64,000 nt of DNA from Cololabis saira (Eukaryota > Chordata > Actinopteri > Beloniformes > Belonidae). Made by a program: the position numbers and the translations under genes. Shown in pieces: positions 14,001 through 29,000 of this stretch. The DNA is taken from NCBI RefSeq assembly GCF_033807715.1, contig NC_084587.1:21375017-21439016 (forward strand), read 5' to 3'. The stretch's first letter is position 1. Every line of letters begins with the position of its first letter. Under the pieces are notes generated by a model that saw only the letters and a program-made list of their open reading frames with translations, was not told where the DNA came from and did no database searches.

Positions 14001-17000
14001 GGTCTAAAGACACGGCAGGACTTGTTGTCTCTTTCGTTTTTCCTTTTTGTCCGCAGGGATTTGTTCTGAGCGGCTCTGCCAGGTCAGAGCTCAGGAATCT
14101 GAGGAATGACTTTTAGTTCTTTTTGAAGGCTTAACATTCAGGCATTAAAATGATCTCCTCTGCCGCGACATGCTCATCATCCGCGGAATATCACATCACT
14201 CTCACCATTACGAAGTTGTGTTTCATGTACACACCGTGGTGTCCTCAGAGCACGATGCGATGCAGTAATCGCTGAACGGACTCCATTTGATGTCTAACAC
14301 GTTGCCTCTGTGACCCGATACTCGAGGGTGGTGTGGGTCCACTTTACCAGTCTGAAAAGAAAAAAAAAAAAGAGAAAAAGAAAATTGGCTTCAGCATAAA
14401 ATAAGTGAACTAGTCTAGCAGTATGAAAATAAACTTAATTTTTTCTCTCAAGAGGAAAATTAATGCCACTCATGTCTGTGGGCTAAATGTGGGCTAAGTG
14501 GAAAAGGTTTGCTAAAGCAATACAATGGGCAGAAAATGTTCACAGACCACTCCAGCATCCACAGATCAGCAGTGGAAGTTGACTAAAAATTGACGAGCTT
14601 GAGCAAATCAAGCAGGCTGCATTCGTCTGATGGTGAACTTTTGAAAAAAAAAAAAAAAAGTATGACAGAATCTGCTGCACAGCACCGAAAGGAAATGGAG
14701 CCAATGTCTTTATAATTCAACCTGCGGGGTCGGACTAGAACATTAAAGGAGCATGAGGCTCCTTTTAAGAAAGCGCGCCACCCTTCGCCACGACGGCCGT
14801 TGGGGGTACTGCAGCCAACAGCGAAGCCGGCACGGGAGAACGGGGAGAACGTGCATGCAGCGTCATGTGACGTCACATCCACAGGACAGCGCGGGAAATT
14901 CTGACCGGGAATTGCAGCACATTTTGCAGCACACAGCCTGTTCAAGGCAACGGGGAGATACGGTAGAGGGCTCATTCTTTTTGGTTTGGAACGCTTCACC
15001 TGACATTATTACTAGAAAACTTAAATCGTATACGAATTTTTTTCATAAATCCTGCCTCATGCTCCTTTAAAACAGACTAACATAAGATGCTCACAGTGCC
15101 AATACAAAGAATAAAACATGATTAAAAATTGGCCAGATAGGCATATAACGTACTGTATGTTGATTTTTATTAATAACAGAGATCAAATTACGATCACTTA
15201 ATGTCTGGTTTTACAGTATTATTGAAACTTGTATCACTAACAAGTTTGTGCTTTGCACTGCTTCCATTAAATTTGTGTAATTTTGCTGAAAAACCAACAC
15301 ATCTTTAAATTTGTAGTATATTAGTAGCATCAAAACTGAAGCTAAGAGATTTAGTTTGGAAACTGCTTCATGTTCTTCTTACTCACTAAAATTTTTATCT
15401 TGATTTCACTTGGGTGTGTCTTCAAATCAAGTTTGAGAGCCCTGGCAAAGCGTGATTTTGTCAAACAAAGCAGAGCTCAAACTATGCAAAGACAAGTTAA
15501 ACATGGGTAAAAATGGGTCGTAAGACGAAACAGTGGCGGAGGCAGCAGAAGGTCAGAAGCTCCGATTTTCGGCAAAGTGATAAAAAAGTTAAAAAGCAAG
15601 ATTCTGATTGGTGGATGACCACTCCTTCTCCCTGAGCTGCAGCCACCCGTTAAGACATCCTCAAGTGTTGTTTGCTCCTCCATCAAAACAAAAATAGAAA
15701 AAGAAAAAGCAAATATGCTGGCATAGTACTATGGCTTTGGTGTGAGGTAAGTGCAGCTGAAAGAATATGCTTCTTTGTAACGCCACACGGCCAGATGTTT
15801 TTCACTTTCCGAACTATAAACTCAGGCCAACATTACTCACTCAAGTAACATCCCTGGAGGACATTAATCGGACTTCATACGCGGACGTCATATGCAGCCA
15901 CAACACACTTTGTGCAGCCCTTCTTCTTATTAAAACACGCAATAGTAACACGCTTTGTTTAAAAAAAAAAAAAATTAGTAATTCCTCAAATGAAAAACAC
16001 TAATGAGAGCATCTAAAAAAATTGGGAAGCGAAGGGTCTACGAAACAGAACATGTTGCTCTTTGCAGGTTTGGGCTCATATTCCAGTTTGCATGCCTTCC
16101 AACTGTGCATGACATTAACATCAAACCACTTCAGCTGAAGGGAGAATTACACAAAACATTCATGACACGTCCGTCGTATGTGATGATCCTATTAAGAGGG
16201 AAAAGTCACTTGAGATTTTCTGCCTCAACAAGACTGATAATTACATACGAACGGAGCTTTCTTTCAGCCGACGTGCATTTTATCCCAGGCAAACCCAATA
16301 CATTCACCTGGAAATGTAAATTCTATTCTTGTGTGCAGGTGTGTTAACTGCTCTCTGCAAAGATTAACAGCATATCGCCTGTCTGCATACGCAGAGGTAA
16401 GATGTGCTGGCAGCGGAGAGGGAAGGCTGAAGTCCTGCCTCCTCAAGACAGAAAGGCGGTTTATAAAGATGAGTTATGTCATTCCTAAGCTCATATGCAC
16501 TTCCTAGCCATGCCAGGAGGGTGGTGAAAACTTAAGACACATAAAAGAGAGAAGGGCAAAGCAGGGAGAGGCGATCAGCTTCATGAATCACTCAGTTCTG
16601 GAGATATGGGCTGAAACAATAAGTTAAACCAACACGTGGGTGATGATGTTTTAACTTCCTCACGCAAGATCACTGTTGTTGTTGTTGATAAAACCAGTAG
16701 ATACGGTGGTTTGTATAAAAGGCGTCTGGAAAAGCGCTTGAAGAGTCTCGTTGGTGACCGAGATAAGAAAGGCCGGGCGGAAATGAGAGCACATGAACAG
16801 TGAAAAAGTAGACTGATGTTTCATCACAGTCGCAGATTCTTCAGGTTGCTCCTCCAGGTGTGCTGCGGTGTGCATGCAGGAACAAACCTGAGCCGTGAAA
16901 TATGTTGAACAATCTGCCCGGAAAGTGTTGATGAGTCCCGCCCTGCCCTTCAGATTTCAAGCTTACAGCAAAGAAGAAGAGGAAGAGAAATGCTACAGCT

Positions 17001-20000
17001 TCCCACAAATTATTATTATTATTAACTTATAATATTTGCAAGGATTATCACCCAGACATCTCTTGAAAAGTCAATAAAATGCCAACCAACTAAAAATAGT
17101 TGAGATACAGATAAGTAAGTACAGACTGACGCAAGAATGAGGGCGGATGATGTTGCATACCAATTGGACATAATGTACATTTCTGCTGCGTCATACGAGC
17201 AAGCAAACAGGAAAACAATATAATCATTCTGTTTTAAGCAAATGTACCCCTCCATGTTTTATGTGGACAACCTCACTTTGTCCTCTAGCTTTTACTTACT
17301 ATAAAAGCCCTGTAAAGACAATAAGGATTTCTATTCATTGAAAAGCAGGTTTTTATCTGGCTAACAGAAAGAGTTAGTTTGTAATGTTTTTTTCACCAAA
17401 ATTATAACATTTAGAAAGCTTATTTTAAGATGCAACTGTGCCTACTTAAACAAGTCAAATAAATGCTTTATTGCCAGCAGGAGCATGCATCTCTCCCCCG
17501 GATGCTGTGAAGAATAAAATATAAATCACAGAAATAAAAAACAGCCAGTTGTTGAAGCCCAGTTTCTCCCACTACCACCAATAAGGGGACAAACGTGCTG
17601 GCTTTTCTAGACAATCTCAACCTTCCTGAATAATAATGTTTTATGACGAGGTCTTGGGAGTCAGCCTTCACAGCAGGACTGCGACTTGCAGACAAATAAA
17701 AACAATCAGTTTTGTCTGTTTTCGTCTGCAAGTTGACGTCTGCAGTTTCAGAACCTCAGAGTGAAACAATACAGTCAGTAATGTCTGTAACAAAACAAGT
17801 TGCCACAATTCATCGAAACAAAAAAGCCTCACGCAAACTCATAAAAAAAATGAAAAGGAGCTGTCTGTAAGAAATGGCCAAAACTGGTACTGCAGTCACT
17901 TTCAAAATATTGTTGAGCGGCGTGTACCCTCCCCCTCCTCCCCCCGACCAGAGGTTGCCAGGTAGGCTGCAGAATGCAGCAGGAACGTAGGCTGCCATGG
18001 CTGCGATAATTAGAGCCGAGCTGGCAACCCGGATGCCGAAGCAATACTGACTTGGTGATTGGGAGATAGGTGGAGGGTGGAGCTTCAGGCCAAAACAAAA
18101 AATGACAACATAAACATCAGTTGAGGGCTGCAACTCCTCTTTTTAAACTGGAATATCCTGGCTTGAGTGCTGTTGTCAGTGACATAAGTATTTGAAATTA
18201 ACATGATTTTTAAATGTCTTTTGACATATCGGGGTCATTTTATGATTCGTTTTATTATTGCTCTTACATACAGCTCCTTTAAATATGCCATTAAAATCAA
18301 TACATTCTTGTTCCAATATTGATTTGACTTGTGGCAAGACTGCATGTATGTAAAGCAGAAGTTCCTGAGCGTACAACGCCACTGAGTGCTGCTTGCAGCC
18401 ACTTCCCATTCAAGTTGCACCAACTTCTCCCATGAAATTCTAAGTCAATATATTTTGTCAAGTCATTAAAGTGTCATTATTCACAGTCTTTTGATCAGTG
18501 TCGTGGTGGTCCTTCTACAAAAAGAAGTAAATAGGACCAACCGAGCTGAAGAATTACTGTACTGTTGTTGAAGACATGGTTTCTCGACCTTGGTGCTCGG
18601 AGCCCGCCGTCCTGCATGTTTTAGATGTTTCCCTGCCTCAACACACCCGACTCAAATGAATGGTCATCATCAGCACGTAATCTGGTCTGCACATGTCTGT
18701 TAATGACAGTCATGACCAGGGTTGAGAAAACCCTGTTCAGAGGCTTCACCTGCAGTGACAGTTTATTTTCATTTTGTTGTTCATTCTGACACCCCATGCC
18801 CCATGATTTCAAGCTAACTTCTCTAGCGGGTGAGATCTGTTTAAAACGAAACAGAAGATGCAGCATGCTTAAGGTTTCCACAAGTACTTGATTGCTTGAA
18901 GTGAAATCAACAGCTAAAATGCAGCAAGACACCAAATATCTGAAAAAGAATGGGAAGCAAACCACAGATCTTTCTTGCCACTCTCAACGATGCATGTTCA
19001 TAATCAGTCTGACAAAACTCAGCAGCTGGTCCACTCGGGGGGGGAAAAAAAGGTCATTTTGTGCAGCAGGGCTATTTAAATTATTCATAAATACGAACAG
19101 TCAGAGGAGTGCAACCTGAGGTTCGTCCTTCTCAGCAAGAGAATTAGTAAAACAATAGCACCAGATCTATGTATGTCTTGCTTGGATTTTGAATGCAGCA
19201 GCGCATGCACCACTTTAAAAGTCTGACATCAGCCTGTCTCCAAACCTGCATGAGGTGCAGATACTCACATGATGGAGGGACAGGACCAGGAAGGCCCCTC
19301 CCCCGGCACATTCGGTGATGACGGCGAGGAAACGGGGGTTGACAGCACAGAAGTTGTTGTCCTGGACGCTGCGGGTGATTGGCACGCCATCATAGCAGCA
19401 CTCCTTGGTGGCGGATTTACCAAACACATGGCGAAACTTAGAGCTGCGGTACTGAGGACGCCATGTCATCTGAGGGAGGAGGAAGGAGAAGAGAGGTCCA
19501 TCAGGGAAATCCATCCGTCTCACACAATTACAGCGTCAGAGATATTCATATGCGCTAACAGCTCTGCTCTATTTAGACAAGCAAAGGGTGGATAATAATA
19601 GTCTTCTAGGCAATGCCAGAGCAGGCCCCTAAACACATTAAACTGTTGAACAACTAAAATTAAAGGATTTATTAACAGCAACTCGTATTTGTCATAGGCC
19701 TACAACCGAAATATCAATGAGTTCTTGTTGCAAAATGAGGGAAACACCAACACACATGTTGTCAGTTGCTCCAAAGATTTGTCATAACTCAACTGTACTA
19801 CACAAAACCCGGAAAATTGAAACCAATACATTTGATTCAAATGAATAGATCAACTCTTTAGTTATTATCAAGGATTACTTAAGTCTGATTAAACTACATC
19901 AATTTAAACCAGGTGTTGGAGAAAGAAAAACACCTAAAGCATGAAGATTATTGGGTGTTGAGGACCTGAACTGGTAGTAGGGCTGGAAATAATGATTATT

Positions 20001-23000
20001 CCGATAGTGGATTAGTTAGACTATTGAAACAATTAGTTGACTTCATAATTATAATATGATTTTTATTTTCTCTCAGCTTTTACATTTTGCATGAAGTTGT
20101 TTAAAGATGTGCTAATTCAAAATAAAAGTTGGACCCCTAATTGGTTGACAGTGTTCTGTAGTGTTGATAAACCATGGTGTCAGGTCAGCTACAGATTCAT
20201 TTTCTTTCTTTTTTTAAACCTCAAAAGCTATTTTTAGCAAAAATAAAAAAATAAAAAATGAACCAAAAAAAAGAGAAACAAGTGACACTGAAATAATTCT
20301 ATTTAAAAACTGATATATTACCTTTATGGACACAGTTGTTCCACAGGGAAGAATTTTAATCCCGCTTTAATTCTTTATTAATTCGTTCTTGTTATTTGTT
20401 TGTATAATATATACTGCCTTTCATATACTTGTTTATATTACATATTATATTATGAAGGCTTTTCTTGTGTCTATGGTGGAATGAGGTGAAAAAAAACCAT
20501 CATCTGGCAATAGCTGGTGGATAACTTATCACGTAACTGGAAATACAGCATCTTGATGCGGTCTGGTGAAAATATGCAATGGGACACGTCTACATGTTTG
20601 AAGTAATATCTGTGGAATTCAAACAAAGACACTTGCACTTTCACATGTGTGTTCAAAACATCCAAGAAATGAGATGTGAAAACACATGGATTACAAACCC
20701 GACTCACGCTACATCTTCTAAACATGAGTAAACATGCTGGGCCACCGAAAAGACCAGAGTTCTTTGAGATGAGTTCGAATTTTGACCCCAGTCATTGTAG
20801 GGACAGTTTCTTCCCCCAAGCGGTTGCTCTGATGAACTCCCACAAATAATAGAGTCTCAGAGTAACCAATCACGTGCAAAAATCATCTAGCACCTTCCTT
20901 GACAACCATGTCTGCCTCACTCAGCTGCACCCCTCACTGTGTATTTCTTTGTATAATCTTTTGTAATTTTTTTTGTATAATTGCCCTGTAAAATTGTAAA
21001 TAGGTTATGTTTATTTTTATTCAGAACTGTCCCTTTTTCTTTTCTTTTCTGTCTCTACCTCAAACCGCTGCACCTTAAATGTTTATACTGTTTATTCCGT
21101 ATCATAGAAATATCACATTTGTTTTATTGTTTATTTTATTTTATCACCAAAGAGCGAAATTACCGGAGTCAAATTCCTTGTTGGACAATGTTCGAACCTG
21201 GCCAATAAAGATGATTCTGATTCTGGTAAACATCTCATTTTACTTGTAGATCTAAAATAATGAAGTTCATTTAAGGAACAGTGATCAGCATGTTTATTGG
21301 GTTGATATATATTTTAAAAAGTGGTGCTGCTTTAAAGCCAAAAGTGACAAGAAGCTACTGTTGATCCTTGTTCCAGATTAGATCATTCATTTATGGATGT
21401 GTAATTTTGATTCGCCATTTTAATTTAATTATTACCTTTAAACTATAAAAAAAACCAAGCAGTTATGCAACTATCCTTTTTCTTTTTTTGCCCCCCTATT
21501 TTTTAACCCCATTCCCTTAAACCAGTCGATGCATATGTAATTATTGAGGGATAAGTGGCTCTAGTCCACTGGGACAGGCCTGGCCAGCCTACATGTCTGC
21601 TCTGCTACTCTGCCCGCCTGCTGTAAGGTCATTACTTATGAATCAAGGGTGGAGCAGGCTGATGGACAAGACGTTACTGCTAAAATGGACCCAAACAAGA
21701 AGTAAACACAGCGTGTGTAGAGAGCTACAGGCAGGAGCAACACGCAAAAACAACGGGAGGTATAAACCCATCAAAAGCTTTGATTCCTATGGAAAGGAAA
21801 CTGAACGCAACTATGTAATTTTCCCGATTTATGTTTGCATGATATAGGCGTGGATGAAAAAGCTTTCCAAGGAATGACAAAGGTCAAGTCTAAGGAATAA
21901 TTGAAAATTTTAAAAAGAAAAATAGGAAAGACGAACAGAAATGAACGAGTGGGTATCATGACTTAATTTCTATGTACTGATCTACCTCTCACCTTCTACC
22001 CTGATGCCATTACCAAGATCGTACTGCTGTCACACTGGAATGTTTCCATACCCGACAAGCTTCACTAAACATGTGTTTAAGAGACCTGTCATTTGGTCAT
22101 CCCTTCTTCTTAACCTGCAGAGTTAATTTTGTCTCCCTTTTGCCTTTGCATTTCTACACAAAGAAACACAGCTGCAATCCAATGACTTTAGTCAACACCA
22201 TTAACATACCTAGGTTCACCTAAACACCATCCTGCCATCAAAGGTGCCAATGATGCAATAGAAGTACCGTCATCTAAATGCATATGTGTGATTTTATAGT
22301 GCCTTGTAGAGCTTGGACAAGGATAAAAAGGTAACACAAGTCCAAGATCATTTATCAAGAACATAACCTGGATGACTGAGAATCTACACCAGCATGACGA
22401 CTACATGCTAATGCTTACACAGGTCGTACAGTGTAACCATGACTGGAAAGTCAATAGTCCAAACGTAAGAAACTGCAAACCTTTAAGCAGGTTGGGAGTC
22501 TAAAGACTGGCCCCTTGTATCAGAAAGTCTGGCTACTGTTGCCAAGCCAGTAAATGTGACTGTTGCCACCTTAAGATTTTCTTGGCTTCAGTGAGACTAC
22601 AACACAGAAATTTTTTTTGCTTGCAAAGACAAATCTGAAGGAGATAAAGAGGAAGTCATGCCCTGTTTAGTCTGGCTCTATTCCAAAAAATGACTTCAAG
22701 AGGGAAATGATTGCTTCAAGTTCCAGTATTTATGCAATAAACACATCTTGCTGAGATACAAACAACAGATCTCATACAAAGTTCCTGGTGGTTCGAAAGG
22801 AAAAATGATAGGCTTCCCACAAAATATTAATCAAGTCCATTCAGTTTATAATGAGGTTTTTCAATAGATGAATAAGGACTGAAATGACTCTGGAGAGACA
22901 GGTTTAGGAATTTAACTAGATTTAAATAGATGGAAGCCAGCTAAAATGTGCAAGTCAGTTATTTGAATATTTGCTTCAGGTAAAATTTTGTGAATTGTAC

Positions 23001-26000
23001 AATTTGTTACAAATTAATTTACAAGTTTCTTAAACAAAAGGTGGAGTATCTTCCTCTGGCATGAAGTTTTTACAAAATTAACCTTAACCTTTCTTCACAC
23101 ACCTTGTCTCTGTTACCTCCCAAGGGGGGGCAGGGATGCAACAAAAATGCCCCCACTCTTCCTCTTTGGGGTTGTACACATATAGAATGGGGTTGGAATA
23201 ACATCAAATAGTCCCACCTTGAAAGTGCTCTAAGAAACTAATAACAACTAAACATTTGCAGTAATTGTTGATTAGCGTTTTTTTTTTTAGGGATGTCTGG
23301 ATTGCCTCACATGAACTGTTTGCTTCAGGTCTTTCGCAACATTTTAGTTGCGTAAAAGGTGAGGAATTCGATTTGACCAGTCCACAAATTAGCTGTACTC
23401 TTCTTTAACCATTCATTGGCAGAAAACATGTGTGCTTGCAGTCATTGCGCAACACACTTTACACCAAGATTCACTTCACAAGGAAAAATCTTGCCACCGC
23501 CCTGCAGAATATAGTGGTATAATTTAGTATTCATGTTTCCATCAATAATGGAAAGCCATACTGGTCTCACGTTCAGCAAAATGGGGCCAAACCATAATAC
23601 CGCCTTTTTTTCCCTTTTATATATGGAATAAGACTTGTATGCTGGAGTGCTGTGTTTTCTTTTCACCAAATATCCAACTTGCCATATAATTCGAAAGTAC
23701 TGGTCTCATTTGAATTAAAAAAAAAAAAAAAGAAAAAAAAAAGAAGAGATTTCCATTTAGTCTTTTGGGTTGTAGATTTGAACCACCAGGTGGCCAGAAT
23801 GTTATTTTTGAAAATAAATGGCTGTTTCCTTTTAGACCTGCTATGCACAATCATGCTGTTAAGTGACTTCTTGATTACAGACATCAGTCAACATCAGAGT
23901 TGCCATCAGTTACTAAAAAGTTTGGGTTTCTTTGTGGCTTCAACAAATGTAGTCCTTGCATTTAGAAATATATTTGCATAATATCAACTATTGGGAAGGA
24001 TAATAATGATCTTGTACATCTTCAATTAAAATGCATATTTATGACTGTGGATTGTGGTTCACATTACTTAGAAATCATTTTGCAATCTTGACCAGCCTGT
24101 TGAGCATTTACAATTATTTCTATTAATTCCACAGAAAGCTTATTTGTTTGTTACATACGCTGGCTAGCATAAACATATTTTATGACTTTGGTAAATCTGA
24201 TTAGTCCCTTTTATTCAAAACTGCATAAATAGAGTTTTTCAGGTTAAATACCATATCAAGATTCAAGAGGGGTTAATGTCGTTCCAGCCATATACACAGT
24301 ACACAGTGCAATGAGATAACGTTTCCTGAGAAGTGTCAGTGCAAACAAACAGTGTCATCTAGCTCCCGCAGTCTCCGACTCTACTATCAACAAAAAACAC
24401 CCAAAGTAACTTTGGACACGTCAACGACGATTAAACTAGCTCAGAGCTACAGCTGAGTTCAAAGCAGAGGTGACTAAGGTCATTTTCACAGATATTGGTG
24501 TACACCTGTGGTGCGGCCTCAGTGCGACACCTGATCACATTGTATCATTTTGCAGTTAGTTTGGTTCGTGTTCATGAAAGTCATTTTCACTCCAGCCCAA
24601 ACGGCACACAACAAACCAGCTGACAACGGTCAGTGATACCATCAATCAAAATCAGTGTTGGCAGGACGTCATATTTCCATGCCAACTGAGGTAAAGAGCT
24701 GAAAAGCATATGAAGTACGCTTTTTAACCCAGAGTTTTGCTTTTTTTTCCCCCATATTTTTTTTGTTTACATCACTGCAGAAAAACTATACAGCTTGCAA
24801 ATGAAGCGAAACTGCAGTTGGAAGCTGTTTTTAACCGTTACTGTGTTGTTCCATGTTTGTTCATGTGGTTCACTTAGGTCAGTGTGAACACAGCAACCCA
24901 GAGTGCCATTGGGGTCACCTAAATAGTCCCGCTGGGAAAACACTACAAGATGCTCAATAACGTAATGATGGAGGAGAAAGCAAGAGTGTGACCAAACAAG
25001 AGCAATTCTTGGACAGTGCTGTTAAAGCAAATGAATCAAATCAAATCAAAGCAAATTAGACCCCATAACTATAAGGGGATAGCCTGACAGATCAAACCCA
25101 CATCTGGAAAGAAATAGAGTCTGAAAATTCAACGAAAAAGGTGACTTATTCAGAGCAACTTGAGAGTGTAAATAAAATTGTTGTCATAGCCTGTCTGCAA
25201 AACAGCAGACAGCAAAAGCTCATATATGCTGCTTTAAATAAAATGCACCAAGACAACTTATTGTCACTGAACTGGTTGAAAACACCTGATAATAATTTCA
25301 GCTCCAAATGAACCCTTTATCCCAGAGGCTTACAGCTCCCCCTATGGAAATCTGCAATATTAAACCATTTTCTTTAATTAGTGATCATGTAAAAATGTAC
25401 TCTCTCTCTCTCTTTTTTTTTTAAATAGGCTCTGCAGGAAGGGTCACCCAATTCCAGTCCTCGAGGGGCCGCTGTTCTGCACATTGTAGATGTTTCCCTG
25501 CTTCAACACCCCCCGTTCAAATAAATGGATCATCATCGGTCCATCATCAAGGTCTGCCAATCTAAATCAGGTGTGTTGGAGCAAGGAAACATCTAAAACA
25601 TGCAGTACAGTAGCCCTCAAGGATCCAGAATTAGGAAACGCTGCTCTACAGGTTTTAAAACCGTGTATGAATTACTACGCCATTACAGGAAACTACTGGC
25701 CTCAGTTGGAGAACATAACCGTTTTATGCGTTACAGCTCTACTTAAAACCAAAGTTTCATAAGAAACACCCATCAGATGCACATTTTTGTCAAAACTAAT
25801 CTTCGCTTACTGAGCTACAAGCGACTACTAACCGCAGCACATCTGGGCTGCTATAATCAGCACTCGTGTATTGCTGAGATTTACAAGAGCAGAGAGAGGA
25901 GCTTCCAGGGCAGAAAGCTGAGACATCTTGTCACATGTAAAGCAGGTTGTAATCAGGCCAGCGCCAGCTTCTGCTCAGCTGCGTCTTGCAGCAGGTACAC

Positions 26001-29000
26001 GGAGGGCTGCACGCTTGGCGGCATGTCTCTGTTCCTCACGGAGATGATGATGAGGATGATGAAAACACTGTTGTAGCTATTTTTACCTCTGGCTTCTTAA
26101 TGATCAAAGAACAGAAAGGCACATTCACTGACAGCAGAAAATTGCTTTATTCAGGAGAGCCTTACGTTTGACAGAACTAGAAAAAAAAAAAAAACCAGAG
26201 ATGCTGTTCTTTATGTATGAAGGGAAAATTATTTTAGTCCGTGACCAGTGAGTCATGGTGTCAACAACATTGTGAAGGTTGTAAAAACAGCCGTAAAACT
26301 AAACTGAAAACACAGATACGACTGAAAAAAACATCTGGTTTGCCCTACAAAATTTATTGTGTGGCTCTGTTCTTTTATATAGATGTGAAGAGCATACATA
26401 TTCACCTTATGCTCACCTCGAGGCAATCTTAACTAGCTCATAACTCACATACACTGGCAGCCACTCCTCTCTTTGGATCGCCATGGCTCAGAGCCGGGGG
26501 GGTGGCACAGTTCAAAGTTTTCTTATTGGTGTCAAGATATGGATTACCTAAGCAGCGTGGGCCTGTAGCCATGAGGAAAGCTCACTTGTTCACAATCTGC
26601 AAATTCAAAGTTCACATCGATGCACTATCAATTCCTCTATACGGTTGTCTGCCAAAACTCAAATTAATGAATAAATAAAACTAGGTGACCTCATGACACA
26701 CAAAGGTTTTATCTGAAAACCCTCCATCGACGACTAAAGCCCTGCCCTCCCGAACAGCAGATGTAATGTTTTGTAAACGCTTTGGCCGAAATTCAAGATG
26801 AGGAATGTTACAGGTGCGAATGCACGTCGTGGCATTTGTGTGCACACACACACACACACGCCCACTGCGCGTATGTCCGCGGGAGCGAGACCGCCTCTTA
26901 GACTGATATCATACACACATGACAGCTTACAACCTCTGTCACGTAATAGGATAATGGTCACACCGGTAATCCTAGAGCTGCTGCACTACTACAGAGCATA
27001 TTTGAATAAGTGTGAAAGGAAAACACAGGATATGTGAGCTGCTTTCACAGACACACATACATGAAAAGGTAACACTTCCTTCAAAACAACCTGCCTTTAT
27101 TGGAAATTTGTACCATAATATTTTTGTTTGTATCTTTAGATATTCAGGCCGACACAGGAGAAGGCTTTGTACCAGTGAGTCGATTTACAGGTGAAGAAAT
27201 GCACAAACGCGACAAAACAGAGGTAATGATTAACGAAAGCAGCAGTCTGGTGGGCAGGGTGTGGACCTGACGAGTGGACTCATAGAAGGGAAAACAAACA
27301 GATAAATGATCGTTTCCCTGCTGGATTTGTGTGTCAATACAAACAGCAAACCCATATTTACTAGAAGGTGCCAGTATCTGTTGAGGCAACCCAATGTTGA
27401 GGCATTATGTGTAAAAAATTGGACGGTGCATGTTTCTTATCAAACATAGGAAGGTGCCTCCTGTGAACGCTCCTGAAAGGCCGGCTGTGACTTTGCTCTT
27501 TTTAGTTATGGCAAATAGTTTCAGTCAAGATTCTTCTGGAGTTTTTTTAACCTTTGCATCCTGACCACAGTTGTCAAACGAGGACTACTTCTGACAATGT
27601 TGCAACAGCTTTCCAGCGCAAACTTAATACCACTTGAAGCTTCCCTTTTTTTGTTCCCAGAACAAAATCAAGTGATCTGTGGTCAACTTTGAGATCATGA
27701 TTTTCTTTCAAAAATTCATTCTCCGGTATAGGGTTGGGGTTTTTGTAAAAAAATGTGGAGAAGAGTTTGGATGCTCACTATTATAATTAACACAGATCAT
27801 GGTGAAGAACAGGAAACAGAATCAAAGCTGTAATAAAACCAGAAGTGGCCATTAAACTGTCCAACACATCCAGTTTAGGAAACAAAAGATGCAAGATATG
27901 AGGATTCACAGAGAGTTTACATGCTGCTATCATCTGTTGACTCTTCAAAATTTCCCATTAGGTCTCCAATGGACAGAGTGCAGAGCTACTGTGCTGTAAA
28001 TCCATTAGCTGCTGAAGGACGTCCATGTTATTTGTAAAACCATAAGATCAAGGATGCACTTACACTTATGGAGCCTTCCTGTAAGATGACGCTCGACATT
28101 AAATAACACATTTGCACAAACACTAAGAGGAATGTACACACACACACACACACACATACATACACACACATATATATGAAAATTACATGAATGGCCACCA
28201 GTAATGTTTAAAAAAAACAAATGTATTCATAAATATTGCTATCACTTTGCTCAAACTTTTAAGAAAGTCAGCAAGTGTCAAATCAATCCCGTTTCTCGTC
28301 AGGTTTAAATTCCCAGTCAGGATCAAAAACAGTGGATGCTCATAAACCTTGATATAAGAAATGGATATCTAGTTTAATGAAAAGACGTCAGACAGACTCC
28401 AGTTTAAACCACTGGGTGCATATTTCTTTGAATGGCAGTGTTTTGAAGGGTGGACGCCACCATAAATAGCCATATGTGGGTAGAGATGACTTGCCTGGGA
28501 TGTTAGATGATGTCATTTTCACTGCTGTGGAACAAACTGAGTTACTTTTTTTAAAGTTTTTTTTTTTTGTGTAATCAGCTAAAAAAAAAAATAGAATGTA
28601 CTTCCACGCTTATGGCAGCGAATTAGAGGTTACTCGGCCACATTTTGGGCAACGGGATAATCAAATAAAAGGGTTCAAGTCCATAGTTAACTCATCTTTG
28701 AAATGTGCACAGATTTAGGCAGAGAGCTGGGATGAAGAAAGACTTTGGTTTTGTCTTGTTCAAGCCTGTCTCCTGCACGCACACGCACACACACACACAC
28801 ACACCACACACACTTAACTCTGAATCCTCAGGGGAAAAAATGAGCTCAGACACACAGAGGGAGAGAGAGAAAGAAAGAGAGAGAGAGAGAGAAAGAGAGA
28901 CAGTCGATAACACAATGTCAAACTACAAAGAGGTATCAGAGGGATACTTTCATGTCAGAAACAACACAGAAGAGTTTCCCATTGAGCAAGAGAGAGCGCA

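Noticed and set aside
17810..18133. Minus-strand frame with a Gly run (SGGGGGGY)
   Set aside because: It sits inside the MITE bounded by AAAGGAGCTGT termini; the glycine run is the CCCCCTCCTCCCC tract.
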